From Phascolarctobacterium sp. (GTDB lineage: Bacteria; Bacillota; Negativicutes; Acidaminococcales; Acidaminococcaceae), in the NCBI GenBank assembly GCA_003150755.1, contig QAMT01000023.1:124001-188000 (forward strand): a stretch of DNA of 64,000 bases. Reading direction: 5' to 3'. Under the pieces are notes generated by a model that saw only the letters and a program-made list of their open reading frames with translations, searched no databases and was not told where the DNA came from. Shown here in pieces: positions 42,369-51,858 of this stretch (its first letter is position 1; each line of letters starts with the position of its first letter). A program made the position numbers and the translations under genes.

Positions 42369-44102
42369 TCATTTCGTTTCCTTGTTGCGGTACTGTATTT
42401 GATAAAGATGGGCATATAACCCGTTCTTAGCTATTAACTCATCATGTGTGCCGGATTCAACCAGTTCGCCATGCTCAAGCACCAGTATTTTATCGGCGTT
42501 TTTAATCGTTGAAAGACGGTGGGCAATAACGAAGGAAGTACGTCCAATCATCAGACGGTCCAAAGCTTCCTGCACTACGCGCTCGCTTTCGGTATCAAGT
42601 GCCGAAGTAGCTTCGTCCAGAATAAGGATACGCGGATTTTTGAGTATTGCCCGGGCAATAGCAATACGCTGGCGCTGACCGCCGGAAATATTTACGCCAC
42701 GGTCACCCAACTGCGTATCATAACCATGCGGGAGCTGACGGATAAAGTCATCAGCATTGGCTGCCTTGGCCGCCGCAAATACTTCATCCGGCGTTGCGTC
42801 AAGCCTGCCATACAAAATATTATCATACACGCTGCCGTTAAACAGCATGGTTTCCTGCGGTACAATACCTACCTGCCCGCGCAGCGAATCCAGCGTAACA
42901 TCTTTGATACTGTAACCGTCAACACGGATATCACCGCCAGTTACATCGTAAAAACGCGGCAGCAGACTGGCAATAGTAGATTTACCAGCGCCGGACGGTC
43001 CGACAATAGCAGTTACCTCACCGGGATTTACGGTAAAGGACAAACCGCCCAAAACTTCTTCCTCCGGATTATAACTGAATTTAACATTATCAAACTCAAC
43101 CTTACCTTTAACAGGCGGCAAAACCTTGGCATCAGGAGCCTCCTGAATCGCTTCCGGTAAATCCAGAACGCCGAATACACGGTCGCCAGCAGCCAATGCC
43201 TGCTGAATACTTGCTGCAACCTTAGTCAGACGTTTAATCGGATTGGCAATGTTAACAGCATAGGTTAAAAATGCAACCAACGCACCGGCGGTAATATCGC
43301 CATCAATAACACTGCGTCCGCCATACCACATAACAATGGTTACGCCAACCGCCGCCACAAATTCAACCACAGGCGTCAGCAATGAATTCAGCTTGATGTT
43401 TTTCATATTGGCATAAAAGTTTTCTTTATTCTGATTATCAAATTTATCTGTTTCATAATCTTCGCGCACAAAAGATTTGATAATGCGTGCCGAAGAAACG
43501 CTTTCCTGTAATACAGAAGTCAGTTCAGCAGTACAGGCTTGGATTTCACCGCCATTTTTGCGGATTTTTTTGCCAAAATAGTCCATGCACCATAAAACTG
43601 CCGGAAAAGTACAGAAAGTAAACAGCGTAAGTTTCCAGTCCAACCATAGCATTGCCGCAATACTGCCTACAAGGATGAGTCCTTCAGTAACAAATTCCAC
43701 TGCTTTATCTACCATAGCAGTCTGCATAGCGGCAACGTCGTTTGTTACATAGCTCATAATTGTACCGGTTTTATTTTTATCATAAAATGACATGCTTAAA
43801 CGCTGAAGTTTACGGAAAATATCACCGCGCACATCTATGACAACCTTCTGTCCAACCCAACTCATAAGATAACTTTGTCCATAAAAGAAAATACCGCGGA
43901 TAATAAACACTATCACAATGCTGGCGGCTATATAGTTAAGCATCACCGTATCTTTATCAACTAAAACCCTGTCGACAACATCTTTAATAATCCACGGCAG
44001 ATATAGGTTGCATCCTGCCGCCATCATCGTGCAGAGAATCGCAATAGTAATACGCACTAAATAGGGCCGTACATAACTCAACAAACGGAAATATAAACTC
44101 AT
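42369..44102 (-). CDS. msbA: Lipid A flippase MsbA (ABC exporter)
   Basis: Half-transporter of 577 residues: six spans (about 1-320) fused to an ATPase domain. Walker A GPSGAGKSTI, signature NISGGQRQRIAIARAIL, Walker B ILILDEATSALD. The length and place between lpxB and waaA-lpxK support MsbA, which flips lipid A-core across the inner membrane, rather than a drug exporter. Overlaps the lpxB stop by four bases (ATGA). Confidence 0.92.
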   Translation of the reverse strand: MSLYFRLLSYVRPYLVRITIAILCTMMAAGCNLYLPWIIKDVVDRVLVDKDTVMLNYIAASIVIVFIIRGIFFYGQSYLMSWVGQKVVIDVRGDIFRKLQRLSMSFYDKNKTGTIMSYVTNDVAAMQTAMVDKAVEFVTEGLILVGSIAAMLWLDWKLTLFTFCTFPAVLWCMDYFGKKIRKNGGEIQACTAELTSVLQESVSSARIIKSFVREDYETDKFDNQNKENFYANMKNIKLNSLLTPVVEFVAAVGVTIVMWYGGRSVIDGDITAGALVAFLTYAVNIANPIKRLTKVAASIQQALAAGDRVFGVLDLPEAIQEAPDAKVLPPVKGKVEFDNVKFSYNPEEEVLGGLSFTVNPGEVTAIVGPSGAGKSTIASLLPRFYDVTGGDIRVDGYSIKDVTLDSLRGQVGIVPQETMLFNGSVYDNILYGRLDATPDEVFAAAKAANADDFIRQLPHGYDTQLGDRGVNISGGQRQRIAIARAILKNPRILILDEATSALDTESERVVQEALDRLMIGRTSFVIAHRLSTIKNADKILVLEHGELVESGTHDELIAKNGLYAHLYQIQYRNKETK

Positions 44103-45235
44103 TTTTTCTCCTTAGCTACGCGGAGAATCAGCTCCGCAACTCGGTTTACCGCACCGGGGGCGCCCAATCTTTCTTTAACGTATGCCAGATCCTGTTTCAT
44201 CTGCGCATTACGTTCAGGTTCCAGTAAATGCAATGCTTCCTGCGCTGTTTTTTCAGGAGTAAAATCTTCCTGCAGCAATTCCGGCAGAATATGCCTGCCT
44301 GCCACAATATTCGGCAAGCCGATATCCGGGATGTTGATAACCCGGCGGGCAATAAATGCCGATATAGGCGAAGTTTTATATACAATTACGCTTCCCAGCC
44401 CGCACAAAGCGGCTTCCAGCGTTACCGTGCCGCTGGTTGCCAGCGCCAGGTCAGCCACGCTCATTACATCATAAATATGCCCTTCGACAATTTTTACATG
44501 CAATCCGCTTTCTGCAATCATGCTTTCAAGCATTTCTTTGGGTATCGTCGATGCACGCGGCATAGCAAAATCAATATCCGGCTGCTGGGCAGCAATTATT
44601 TTGGCCGCTGCAAGAAGTGTTGGCAGCATTTTTTGTATTTCCATCAGGCGGCTGCCCGGCAAAAGTAAAATCAGCCTGCGTCCTTCTTGCTTACCAGCAA
44701 AAACTTCTGCATCCTTGCGTGGCAATTCTGTTTTAACTATATCTATCAGCGGATGGCCGACAAATTCTACATCAGCCCCAGCTTCTTTATAAACATCATA
44801 TTCAAACGGAAAGATAGAGGCAATTTTGGTAACCAATTTAGCAACCTTCGGTGCGCGCCCTTTGTTCCAGGCCCACGCCGACGGCGGGATATAAGAAACA
44901 ACAGGTATTCCCTTTTCTTTCGCCAGCTTGGCCAGCTTCATGTTAAAGCCAGGATAATCGACTGTTACAAAGCAATCAGGTTTGCGCTCATCCATTATCC
45001 TGCCAAAATCGCTGCGCAGCTTAAACAGCGATGGCAGCTTTTTTACAACCTCTATAAAACCCATTACGCCGTGTTCTTTAATATCAAACAGCACTTCACC
45101 GCCGGCTTCGCGCATGCAGTCGCCGCCCATGCCGAAAACTTCGCAGCCAGGGTCTATTTTTTTCAGCGCCCTCGTTACAGCGCCGGCATGAACATCACCG
45201 GACGCCTCGCCGGCAGAAATAAGTATTTTGGCCAT
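44099..45235 (-). CDS. lpxB: Lipid A disaccharide synthase LpxB
   Basis: Peripheral membrane glycosyltransferase (GT19) of 378 residues that joins lipid X to UDP-diacylglucosamine. ILISAGEASGDVHAG at the N-terminus, VTVDYPGFNMKLAK, and LLLPGSRLMEIQKMLP are signature parts; ATSGTVTLEAALCG is the nucleotide-sugar site. First gene of its own transcription unit, after an extended -10 promoter. Confidence 0.95.
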   Translation of the reverse strand: MAKILISAGEASGDVHAGAVTRALKKIDPGCEVFGMGGDCMREAGGEVLFDIKEHGVMGFIEVVKKLPSLFKLRSDFGRIMDERKPDCFVTVDYPGFNMKLAKLAKEKGIPVVSYIPPSAWAWNKGRAPKVAKLVTKIASIFPFEYDVYKEAGADVEFVGHPLIDIVKTELPRKDAEVFAGKQEGRRLILLLPGSRLMEIQKMLPTLLAAAKIIAAQQPDIDFAMPRASTIPKEMLESMIAESGLHVKIVEGHIYDVMSVADLALATSGTVTLEAALCGLGSVIVYKTSPISAFIARRVINIPDIGLPNIVAGRHILPELLQEDFTPEKTAQEALHLLEPERNAQMKQDLAYVKERLGAPGAVNRVAELILRVAKEKK

Positions 45236-45288
45236 AATGGTTCCTTTCTTTTATCTGTTTTAGTTTGTTGCATACCAATTCATTATAT

Positions 45289-45298
45289 ATTATAACAC
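45289..45298 (-). promoter_or_regulatory. Extended -10 promoter of the lpxB operon
   Basis: Minus strand GTG-T-TATAAT (45298-45289) matches the TGnTATAAT extended -10. It follows the lpxI terminator hairpin directly; a -35 would have to lie in that hairpin (TTAAAG fits poorly at 16 bases). Confidence 0.55.
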
Positions 45299-45326
45299 AA
45301 AAAGGCCGGACTTTAAGTCCAGCCTT
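45299..45326 (-). terminator. Terminator after lpxI
   Basis: Minus strand AAGGCTGGACTT paired with AAGTCCGGCCTT (45326-45302) then five Ts, 27 bases after the lpxI stop. Splits the cluster into an upstream and a downstream unit. Confidence 0.82.
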
Positions 45327-45352
45327 ATGTTTTTTCTCAATAATTTTTCATT

Positions 45353-46162
45353 TTATTTAGATACAATTGTAATTCCGTGCTCATCGGCAAGCTTAATTAC
45401 AGCTTCGCGCTCTGTTAAAAGTGTATGCCCCGCTTCAATCACAAGTGCCTTGCAGCCTGATTCAATCATCGACTGAATTGTTTTAGTACCGACACCAGGT
45501 ACATCAAATCGGTCATCCTGCGCCGGTTTTGCCGTTTTGGCAACAACGGCATCCTTGCCAAGCTTGCCGCCGCGCAAAATGCAGGCATCAGTGCCTTCAA
45601 TAGCTTCCACCGCCATTACCGCCATATTTTTTACAACAACGGTCTGCCCGATATCAAGGCGGCCTATTTCTTTCGCCATTTTATAGCCAAAATCCATATC
45701 CGCCAGTTCTTCCGTAGTCGGCTGACGTTTAGTCAGCACGCCGGGGCCCGGCATCAGCGGCTTGATAAGATATGTCTGGTCCATAACGAAAATATCTTCG
45801 CTTTGCAGCTCTGCCACAATAGCATTCATAATCGTATCATCCTTGCGGTCCGGTACGGATGACAGAATCTTCAGCGCGCGCATATCAGGGATAATTGCGC
45901 CTTTTTTATATAAAATTTCCTTCGTAACCTTGCCAATCATAGTTACAATTTTGACGTTATTCTTTTTTAAAGTTGAAATAATCTTTCCTATTTTACCGAT
46001 ATGAATATCGTAATAAACATCGGCTACTTCCGGCAATTCCGGGTCAATATCAGGCACAACGCCGATTGCCACAATGCGGCAGCCGCGCTCTTTGGCCGAT
46101 TTAGCCACATCCACAGGCAAATGCCCGATACCGGAAAGCAGGCCCAGTGTTTCAGTTTCCAT
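45353..46162 (-). CDS. lpxI: UDP-2,3-diacylglucosamine pyrophosphatase LpxI
   Basis: Enzyme of 269 residues (DUF1009/LpxI family) that hydrolyses UDP-diacylglucosamine to lipid X. GLLSGIGHLPVDVAKSAKERG at the N-terminus and RGGKLGKDAVVAKTAKPAQDD near the end are typical. It replaces LpxH of enterobacteria. ATG 46162 is seven bases after AAGGTGG. Directly follows lpxA. Confidence 0.92.
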   Translation of the reverse strand: METETLGLLSGIGHLPVDVAKSAKERGCRIVAIGVVPDIDPELPEVADVYYDIHIGKIGKIISTLKKNNVKIVTMIGKVTKEILYKKGAIIPDMRALKILSSVPDRKDDTIMNAIVAELQSEDIFVMDQTYLIKPLMPGPGVLTKRQPTTEELADMDFGYKMAKEIGRLDIGQTVVVKNMAVMAVEAIEGTDACILRGGKLGKDAVVAKTAKPAQDDRFDVPGVGTKTIQSMIESGCKALVIEAGHTLLTEREAVIKLADEHGITIVSK

Positions 46163-46174
46163 CAAAGCACCACC

Positions 46175-46984
46175 TTATTTTTTCGGGGTTCTTAAAATGC
46201 CGCGTTCAGCAGTACGCAAGAAACGCATCAAATGCTCAACCGGCTCGCAGCTGTCAAGCTCCTGTTCCATCATTTCAATGGCTTCCTGCAAAGAAAGACC
46301 GCTGCGGTATAAAATACGAAAGGCCTTTTTCAGCTGGCTGCGGTCAGCCTGCGGAATACCAGCGCGTGCAATGCCTACGCTGTTAAGGCCGAAGACATAT
46401 GCCGGATACCCGGAAACAATCATAAACGGCGGTACATCCTGATTGACATGCGCCTGGCCGCCAATCATAGCGTTGCGTCCGATTTTGCAGAACTGATGCA
46501 CAGCGGCAAGCCCGCCGATAACGGCACGGTCCTCAACAGTTACATGGCCTGCCAAAGTCGCTACGTTAGACATTATTACATTATTGCCAACCACACAGTT
46601 ATGTGCAACATGGGTATAAGCCATCATCAGAAGATTATTGCCGATAATGGTTTTATTGCCTTCACCGGTTGCCCTGTTAACAGTGGTACACTCACGGAAA
46701 ATGCAGCCGTCGCCGATAATGGTCGAGCTGTTTTCTCCGGCAAATTTTAAATCCTGCGGTACTGCGCCAATAGAGCAGCCCGGGAAGAATACACAGTTTT
46801 TACCTACCGTTGTATGCTCATGAATAACGGCATGCGGGTAGATTTTGCAGCCATCGCCGATTACAACGTCATCGCCGATAACCGCGTATGGGCCGATTTC
46901 CACATTTTTGCCGATAACGGCATTAGGATGGACTATCGCCGTAGGATGGATGTTATGTACAGGCATAATTACCGAATTCATCAT
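46175..46984 (-). CDS. lpxA: UDP-GlcNAc acyltransferase LpxA
   Basis: Left-handed beta-helix acyltransferase of 269 residues, the first step of lipid A synthesis. Hexapeptide repeats run from residue 12 to about 180 (IHPTAIVHPNAVIGKNVEIG), the catalytic His lies in YTHVAHNC, and the helical tail follows. A GTG at 46990 is in frame, but GAGGAG is placed for ATG 46984. The long leader has an inverted repeat next to the ribosome binding site. Confidence 0.94.
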   Translation of the reverse strand: MMNSVIMPVHNIHPTAIVHPNAVIGKNVEIGPYAVIGDDVVIGDGCKIYPHAVIHEHTTVGKNCVFFPGCSIGAVPQDLKFAGENSSTIIGDGCIFRECTTVNRATGEGNKTIIGNNLLMMAYTHVAHNCVVGNNVIMSNVATLAGHVTVEDRAVIGGLAAVHQFCKIGRNAMIGGQAHVNQDVPPFMIVSGYPAYVFGLNSVGIARAGIPQADRSQLKKAFRILYRSGLSLQEAIEMMEQELDSCEPVEHLMRFLRTAERGILRTPKK

Positions 46985-46999
46985 ATTCACTCCTCAAAA

Positions 47000-47114
47000 T
47001 TAACCGCTCATTTTAATCTGCAAATTCCTCTAAATTGATTTGCAACCTACTTAATATATTCGGCAAACCAAATTTACTTTTTACCCTTCAAAATCAGCTT
47101 TCAGAAGCGGTTAA
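47000..47114 (-). repeat. Inverted repeat arms bounding the lpxA leader
   Basis: TTAACCGCT (47000-47008) and AGCGGTTAA (47106-47114) are perfect complements 97 bases apart. In the lpxA leader RNA they could close a long stem ending four bases before the GAGGAG site. A TATAAT-like -10 lies near 47145. No gene is seen in 46985-47171. Confidence 0.35.
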
Positions 47115-47171
47115 CTGCCAAATACGCTGTTTTACTTTATTTTTTAATATTATACAACGTATTTTAAAAAA

Positions 47172-47612
47172 TTATGCTTTCGGGTCCATAATGGCAAAGG
47201 TGCATTCACATTCGCAGGCAACCTTGCCGTCAACCCTGCCCTTACATTCACAAACACCCATATTGCCGCGGATTTTGGTAATAATCGCTTCGGTAACTAC
47301 CTGGTCGCCAGGAATAATCTGTTTGCGGAAACGCACATTGTCAATTTTGCCGAACACAGCAATTTTGCCGCGGTTTTCTTCAGGATAAAGCAGGGCTACG
47401 CCGCCAACCTGAGCCATAGCCTCAATCATCAGCACGCCAGGCATAATCGGGTCGCCCGGGAAATGACCAAGAAACTGCATTTCATTCATGGTAATATTTT
47501 TAATTCCCACTGCGCGTTTCATCGGTTCCAGCTCAATAATGCGGTCTACCAACAGCATCGGGTAACGGTGGGGAATAATTTTCTGAATTTCACTTGCTTC
47601 TAAAACGGTCAT
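47172..47612 (-). CDS. fabZ: (3R)-hydroxyacyl-ACP dehydratase FabZ
   Basis: Hot-dog-fold dehydratase of 146 residues in fatty acid elongation. IIPHRYPMLLVDRI, catalytic H50 in FLGHFPGDPIMPG and E64 in MIEAMAQ. It competes with LpxA for hydroxyacyl-ACP, and its place between lpxC and lpxA is the usual one. Start overlaps the lpxC stop by four bases. Confidence 0.96.
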   Translation of the reverse strand: MTVLEASEIQKIIPHRYPMLLVDRIIELEPMKRAVGIKNITMNEMQFLGHFPGDPIMPGVLMIEAMAQVGGVALLYPEENRGKIAVFGKIDNVRFRKQIIPGDQVVTEAIITKIRGNMGVCECKGRVDGKVACECECTFAIMDPKA

Positions 47613-48457
47613 TTTGCTTCCTCCTTTAATTGATAGGCTTTAATCTGTTTTGCCAGCTTGGAATTAAACGCATGCCCTGATTTTACAGCGATAACATGCC
47701 CTTTAATAGGCCCGAGCAAATACAAATCACCAATAACGTCCAAAATTTTATGGCGGATGAGTTCATCATCAAAACGCATTTCGGACAATACCTTATCTTC
47801 ATCAAAAATTACAACATTTTTTATGCTGCCGCCAAGGCCAAGGCCCATAGCCTGCAGCTGCTTAATTTCGTGCATAAAGCCCACAGTGCGCGCCCGCGCG
47901 ATTTCCTTCATAAAGCTTTCTTCCGTCAGTTCCACATCAAAATACTGCGTGCCCAGTTTTGGATGCGGATTGATGGAAATAAAGGAAATACGGTAGCCGT
48001 CATATGGCTGCACAGTAATATATTTGTCGTCTTCATATACGGCAAAAGATTTAGGTATGGCGTAAACCTTACGTTCAGCCTCCTGCGTAACGCGCCCTGC
48101 CTGCAAAATCAAATCACAGAACACTGCGGCGCTGCCGTCTGTTACCGGCGGCTCGGGTGAAGACATTTCTATACGGCAGTTATCAATATGCATCATCGAA
48201 AGCGCTGCCATCAGATGCTCAACCGTAAACACCTCGCTGCCATTGGCGCTTAATGTCGTTGCCCTTAAGGTAGAAGTTACATTCTCCGGCAGTGCAGGAA
48301 TCTCCGGACGTTCCGGCAAATCAGTGCGCACAAAAACAATACCGGTATTAACTTCTGCCGGGCACAGGGTCATCAGCACATCCTTGCCGGAGTGCAGACC
48401 AATGCCTGTATGCGAAATTTTTTTGGCTAAAGTCTGCTGATATTCTTTATTCGGCAT
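47609..48457 (-). CDS. lpxC: UDP-3-O-acyl-GlcNAc deacetylase LpxC
   Basis: Zinc deacetylase of 282 residues, the committed step of lipid A synthesis. HTGIGLHSGKDV near residue 16; base E80 and zinc ligand H81 in TVEHLMAAL; zinc ligands H236 and D240 in IRHKILDVIGDL; catalytic H262 in KSGHAFN. Not the FabZ-fused form found in Bacteroidetes. Confidence 0.96.
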   Translation of the reverse strand: MPNKEYQQTLAKKISHTGIGLHSGKDVLMTLCPAEVNTGIVFVRTDLPERPEIPALPENVTSTLRATTLSANGSEVFTVEHLMAALSMMHIDNCRIEMSSPEPPVTDGSAAVFCDLILQAGRVTQEAERKVYAIPKSFAVYEDDKYITVQPYDGYRISFISINPHPKLGTQYFDVELTEESFMKEIARARTVGFMHEIKQLQAMGLGLGGSIKNVVIFDEDKVLSEMRFDDELIRHKILDVIGDLYLLGPIKGHVIAVKSGHAFNSKLAKQIKAYQLKEEAK

Positions 48458-48478
48458 ACTTCTCCTCCAATCTGCTGT

Positions 48479-49369
48479 TTATTTTTTACCGGCAAAACGC
48501 TGCCGGCCATCTTTCCAGCGGTCATGTACCCAGAACCACATCGGCGGGTTTTCAATGATTTCATGCTCCAGCACTGTGATAAGTTCTTTGGTTACATCGT
48601 AATAATCTTTTTCTTTGTCTTTGGTTTTAGGCGTATACAGCGGCGGATAAATTTTCGCGCGCAAGGTACCGTCCGGGTTATTGTGCATAAATATGGGCAA
48701 TATCGGTGAGCCGTATAAACGCGACAGCACCGCAGGTCCATAAGGCGTAATGCACTTTTTGCCGAAGATTTCAATCTCTACGCCGTCATCATTGGTATCC
48801 TGGTCAAATAATACGCCCAGCAAATGTTTTTCCTTCAGCATACGGCTGATAGCCAGAAGTCCTGTTTTACCACGGTTATAAGCAACTTTCTGCCCTACCA
48901 TTTCGCGGTATTCATTGATGAATTTATCCATCTGCCCGTTATTTTGCTTGCGCGTAATGGATAGCATCGGATAACCGTGCAGAGCAACCGTCGCTCCCAA
49001 AAGTTCCCAGTTGCCAAAATGCCCTGTCGCCATAATAACGCCTTTATTTTTTTTATAAGCGGCTTCCAGATACTCCAAACCTTCCACCGTTACAAGCTGG
49101 TCAATGTTATCTGGCTTAAGCAGCGGAAAGCGCATAACCTCCACAATCATCCTGCCAAAGCGGTGCAGGCTGTCTTCGGCAATTTGGCGCGCACGCTTTT
49201 CATCAACGCCAAGGCATTCCTGCACATTGGCTGTTGCCATTTTTAGCCGCCACGCAGGCGTTGCCAATACAGCTACGCTGCCCAAAAAATGCGCCACGCC
49301 GTTGCGGATAAACTTCGGCGATACACACATCAGCCAGCTGAAAAATTTAACAATATGATAAGCAATCAA
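48479..49369 (-). CDS. Second LpxL-family lipid A acyltransferase
   Basis: Acyltransferase of 296 residues with N-terminal anchor. Catalytic H-X4-E in ATGHFGNWELLG; LFDQDTNDDGVEIEIFGK and MWFWVHDRWKDGR are typical. Different enough from the copy at 35790-36695 that they likely add different secondary chains. It lies between lpxD and lpxC. Confidence 0.9.
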   Translation of the reverse strand: MIAYHIVKFFSWLMCVSPKFIRNGVAHFLGSVAVLATPAWRLKMATANVQECLGVDEKRARQIAEDSLHRFGRMIVEVMRFPLLKPDNIDQLVTVEGLEYLEAAYKKNKGVIMATGHFGNWELLGATVALHGYPMLSITRKQNNGQMDKFINEYREMVGQKVAYNRGKTGLLAISRMLKEKHLLGVLFDQDTNDDGVEIEIFGKKCITPYGPAVLSRLYGSPILPIFMHNNPDGTLRAKIYPPLYTPKTKDKEKDYYDVTKELITVLEHEIIENPPMWFWVHDRWKDGRQRFAGKK

Positions 49370-49388
49370 CTACAACACGTCCCGCAAA

Positions 49389-50420
49389 TTATTTCTTCAA
49401 TTCGGCTAAAGCTTTTTCAAGTTCCTTAACCTTTTTCACCAGGTCGCCAACCTTGCGCAGATTAGCTTCCTGCTTCAGCCATTCTTTATACGGCTGTGCC
49501 GGGAAACCCGCGCAGACGGAGTTGTCCGGAATATTATGGGTAATACCGGTTCTGCCTGCAAACTGGCAATTATTGCCGATTGTAATATGCCCGACAGTAC
49601 CGACCTGCCCGGCAAATACGCAATTATCCCCAGCCGTTACGCTGCCGCTGATGCCGACATGCGCAACAACCAGGCAGTTTTTGCCAAGCACGTCGTTATG
49701 GCCAAGATGAACAAGATTATCAATTTTGGTTCCAGCACCGACTACCGTGCTGCCCGCCGTTGCCCTGTCGATGCAGGAATTACTGCCGACTTCTACTTCG
49801 TCTTCCAGCACAACATTGCCTGCCTGCAGCACAAAGCTGTGCTTGCCGGTCTTCTTATCGGTAATATAACCAAAGCCGTCGCCGCCGATAACAGCGCCGG
49901 ACTGTAAAACTATTTTGTTGCCCAGCACGCAGCCCTCGCGGATAGTAGCACTTGGATAAAATACGCAGTCGCTGCCGGTTTTTACATTTTTGCCAACATA
50001 AACATGCGGGTAAATTACCGTGCCATCACCGATTTCTGCACCATCGTCAATATAGGCAAACGGCATAACAGCCACATTATTGCCAATTTTAGCAGTAGGG
50101 GCAATATAAGCCCTGTTGCTGACAACACGCTCTACATCCGCCCTGTGGCGGAACAGCTCTAAAAGCGCGGCAAAAGCAGCACGCGGGTTTTCTACACGGA
50201 TAACCGGGCGGTTATCAGGCAGTTTGGGGTCGTCAAAGCCCAGCACCATAACCCCTGCCTTGCTTAAATGGCAATGCTCCACATGCGGCGGTACAGCAAA
50301 CGAAATATCCTGCGGACCAGCCTCTACCAATCCGTTAACGCCGGTTATTTTTAAATCCGGCGCATCATTTTCAAGCCTGCCATGCAAAAATTCTGCTAAT
50401 TCACGGACAGTTTTTTCCAT
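49389..50420 (-). CDS. lpxD: UDP-3-O-acylglucosamine N-acyltransferase LpxD
   Basis: Enzyme of 343 residues: N-terminal uridine-binding domain (about 1-100; QDISFAVPPHVEH), a left-handed beta-helix of hexapeptides (about 105-300) and a C-terminal helix that is Lys/Glu-rich. The catalytic His lies in NLVHLGHNDVLG. Adds the N-linked hydroxyacyl chain after LpxC. Confidence 0.95.
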   Translation of the reverse strand: MEKTVRELAEFLHGRLENDAPDLKITGVNGLVEAGPQDISFAVPPHVEHCHLSKAGVMVLGFDDPKLPDNRPVIRVENPRAAFAALLELFRHRADVERVVSNRAYIAPTAKIGNNVAVMPFAYIDDGAEIGDGTVIYPHVYVGKNVKTGSDCVFYPSATIREGCVLGNKIVLQSGAVIGGDGFGYITDKKTGKHSFVLQAGNVVLEDEVEVGSNSCIDRATAGSTVVGAGTKIDNLVHLGHNDVLGKNCLVVAHVGISGSVTAGDNCVFAGQVGTVGHITIGNNCQFAGRTGITHNIPDNSVCAGFPAQPYKEWLKQEANLRKVGDLVKKVKELEKALAELKK

Positions 50421-50450
50421 TATACAGCCTCCTGTACAATCCGGTTATTT

Positions 50451-50476
50451 AAAAAGCGGACGGCAGTGCCGCCCGC
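50451..50476 (-). terminator. Stem-loop between ompH1 and lpxD (internal terminator or attenuator)
   Basis: Minus strand GCGGGCGGCA paired with TGCCGTCCGC, followed by TTTTTAAAT; 14 bases after the small OmpH gene stop. Probably reduces read-through from the bamA/ompH genes into lpxD. Confidence 0.75.
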
Positions 50477-50489
50477 CATATTACCGGTT

Positions 50490-50900
50490 TTATTTCATTT
50501 TGGCAATTACGTCCTGCGTAACATCAACGCCGCCCTGCGGTACGGCATCTTTAATCAAAACAGCGCCCAAACCTTTTTCCTTGGCAACCTCGTTCAAAGC
50601 AGTATCAAGGCTTGCTTTCAGTTTATTTTGGGCTTCAGAGCGGATAACATTCATTCTGGATGTATAATCCTCCAGAACTTTCTGGCGCTCCTCGCCGGTT
50701 TTGCCCTCCAGTGCAGTATTCATTTCCTCCTGCAGAGCCTTACCCTTGGTGGTTACTTCCTCCTGCACGGTTTTTACAACTTCAGCCTGGCTTTCAACGG
50801 TGCGCATATCAACTACGCCAAATTCAGCGTTGCGACCGGAACAGCCAAAGGATAACAATGCCGTTGCTACAAGTAAACCGGCAATAATTTGTTTTTTCAT
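50490..50900 (-). CDS. OmpH/Skp-family lipoprotein, small
   Basis: Periplasmic chaperone-like protein of 136 residues. Signal peptide with lipobox LSFG-C, a strand FGVVDMRTVESQ, a long coiled coil (about 40-110) and a closing strand in GGVDVTQDVIAKMK. Skp binds unfolded outer-membrane proteins. Third of three ompH genes in a row. It is lipidated, unlike E. coli Skp. Confidence 0.88.
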   Translation of the reverse strand: MKKQIIAGLLVATALLSFGCSGRNAEFGVVDMRTVESQAEVVKTVQEEVTTKGKALQEEMNTALEGKTGEERQKVLEDYTSRMNVIRSEAQNKLKASLDTALNEVAKEKGLGAVLIKDAVPQGGVDVTQDVIAKMK

Positions 50901-50915
50901 CTTTATTCGCTCCTG

Positions 50916-51830
50916 TTATTTTGATTTTTTAAGCTCTTTTATTACCTCTTGGGTAATATCGTCTGCTTTTATATTTACCTTAATTTTATTAAAAACAATG
51001 GTATAACCGCGCTCTTTGGCAAGAAACGCTACCTTGCTTTCAATGTCATGCCTGATTTCAGCGGCAATTTTATCATTGCCTTCTTTTATCTTATCCAGAC
51101 GGTTATCAATTACCTCCAGCACCTTGCTGAATGCTTCCGGTCCCTGCTGCAAATCCTTATCGTCTTTGGCGATATCATCCTGCAGCTTGCCGTGCAGTTC
51201 ATCTCGCAGACCTGCGGCATATGCCGCTATGCGCTGCTGCATCGCCTCGCGCTCCGGTGCTGTTTTTTCGGCAATGATTTCGCTGCGTTTTTTATTCAGC
51301 TCAGCCATCTTGCCGTCCATTTCCACGCGGATAGCGTGCAGCTCCTCCTGCAAAGCCTGACGTTCTTCCGGCTTCATGCGCACAGCCTCAAGCTGCAAAC
51401 GTATGTTAAACATCCTCAGCTGATAGCTGTTTTCGATGTTTTCACGCTCATCCGCCAGTATTTCATCAGCTTCAGCAGCAGCCTTTTGCACAACAGCCTG
51501 AAAACCATGCTGTTCTATTTCCTGTTTGGCATACATCGAAGTACGGTAATCAGCCTCGTAATAGCTGCTTTTACTGTTCTGCTTGATTTTTTGCAGCAAT
51601 GCCAGACCCTGTATCTGCTTACGGGCAATATCAGCCTGCTGGTCGCGGTAAGCCAGAAGCTTGTCATATTCTGCCTGTCCCTGCTTTAACGCCTCATGGC
51701 GCGGATGGCTTTTAACAGCTTCATCCCAGTTAATGTAGGCTATCTTTTCGCCGGAGCCGGGCATATTGCCACAGGCGCTGACACAAAATACGGCTATGAA
51801 TATCAATAATGCAATTTGCAGATAACGCAT
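50916..51830 (-). CDS. OmpH/Skp-like lipoprotein, enlarged
   Basis: Protein of 304 residues, about twice the usual Skp size. Lipobox CVSA-C, then a Skp-like strand KIAYINWDEAVKSHPRHEAL, a very long helical coiled-coil part (about 60-265) and an end VFNKIKVNIKADDITQEVIK, typical for OmpH. Two Skp helical lengths may be arranged in tandem. Anchored in a membrane by lipid, it may reach further across the periplasm than Skp. Confidence 0.82.
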   Translation of the reverse strand: MRYLQIALLIFIAVFCVSACGNMPGSGEKIAYINWDEAVKSHPRHEALKQGQAEYDKLLAYRDQQADIARKQIQGLALLQKIKQNSKSSYYEADYRTSMYAKQEIEQHGFQAVVQKAAAEADEILADERENIENSYQLRMFNIRLQLEAVRMKPEERQALQEELHAIRVEMDGKMAELNKKRSEIIAEKTAPEREAMQQRIAAYAAGLRDELHGKLQDDIAKDDKDLQQGPEAFSKVLEVIDNRLDKIKEGNDKIAAEIRHDIESKVAFLAKERGYTIVFNKIKVNIKADDITQEVIKELKKSK

Positions 51831-51858
51831 ACTATCTTCCTTTCATAGCCCCACAGCA

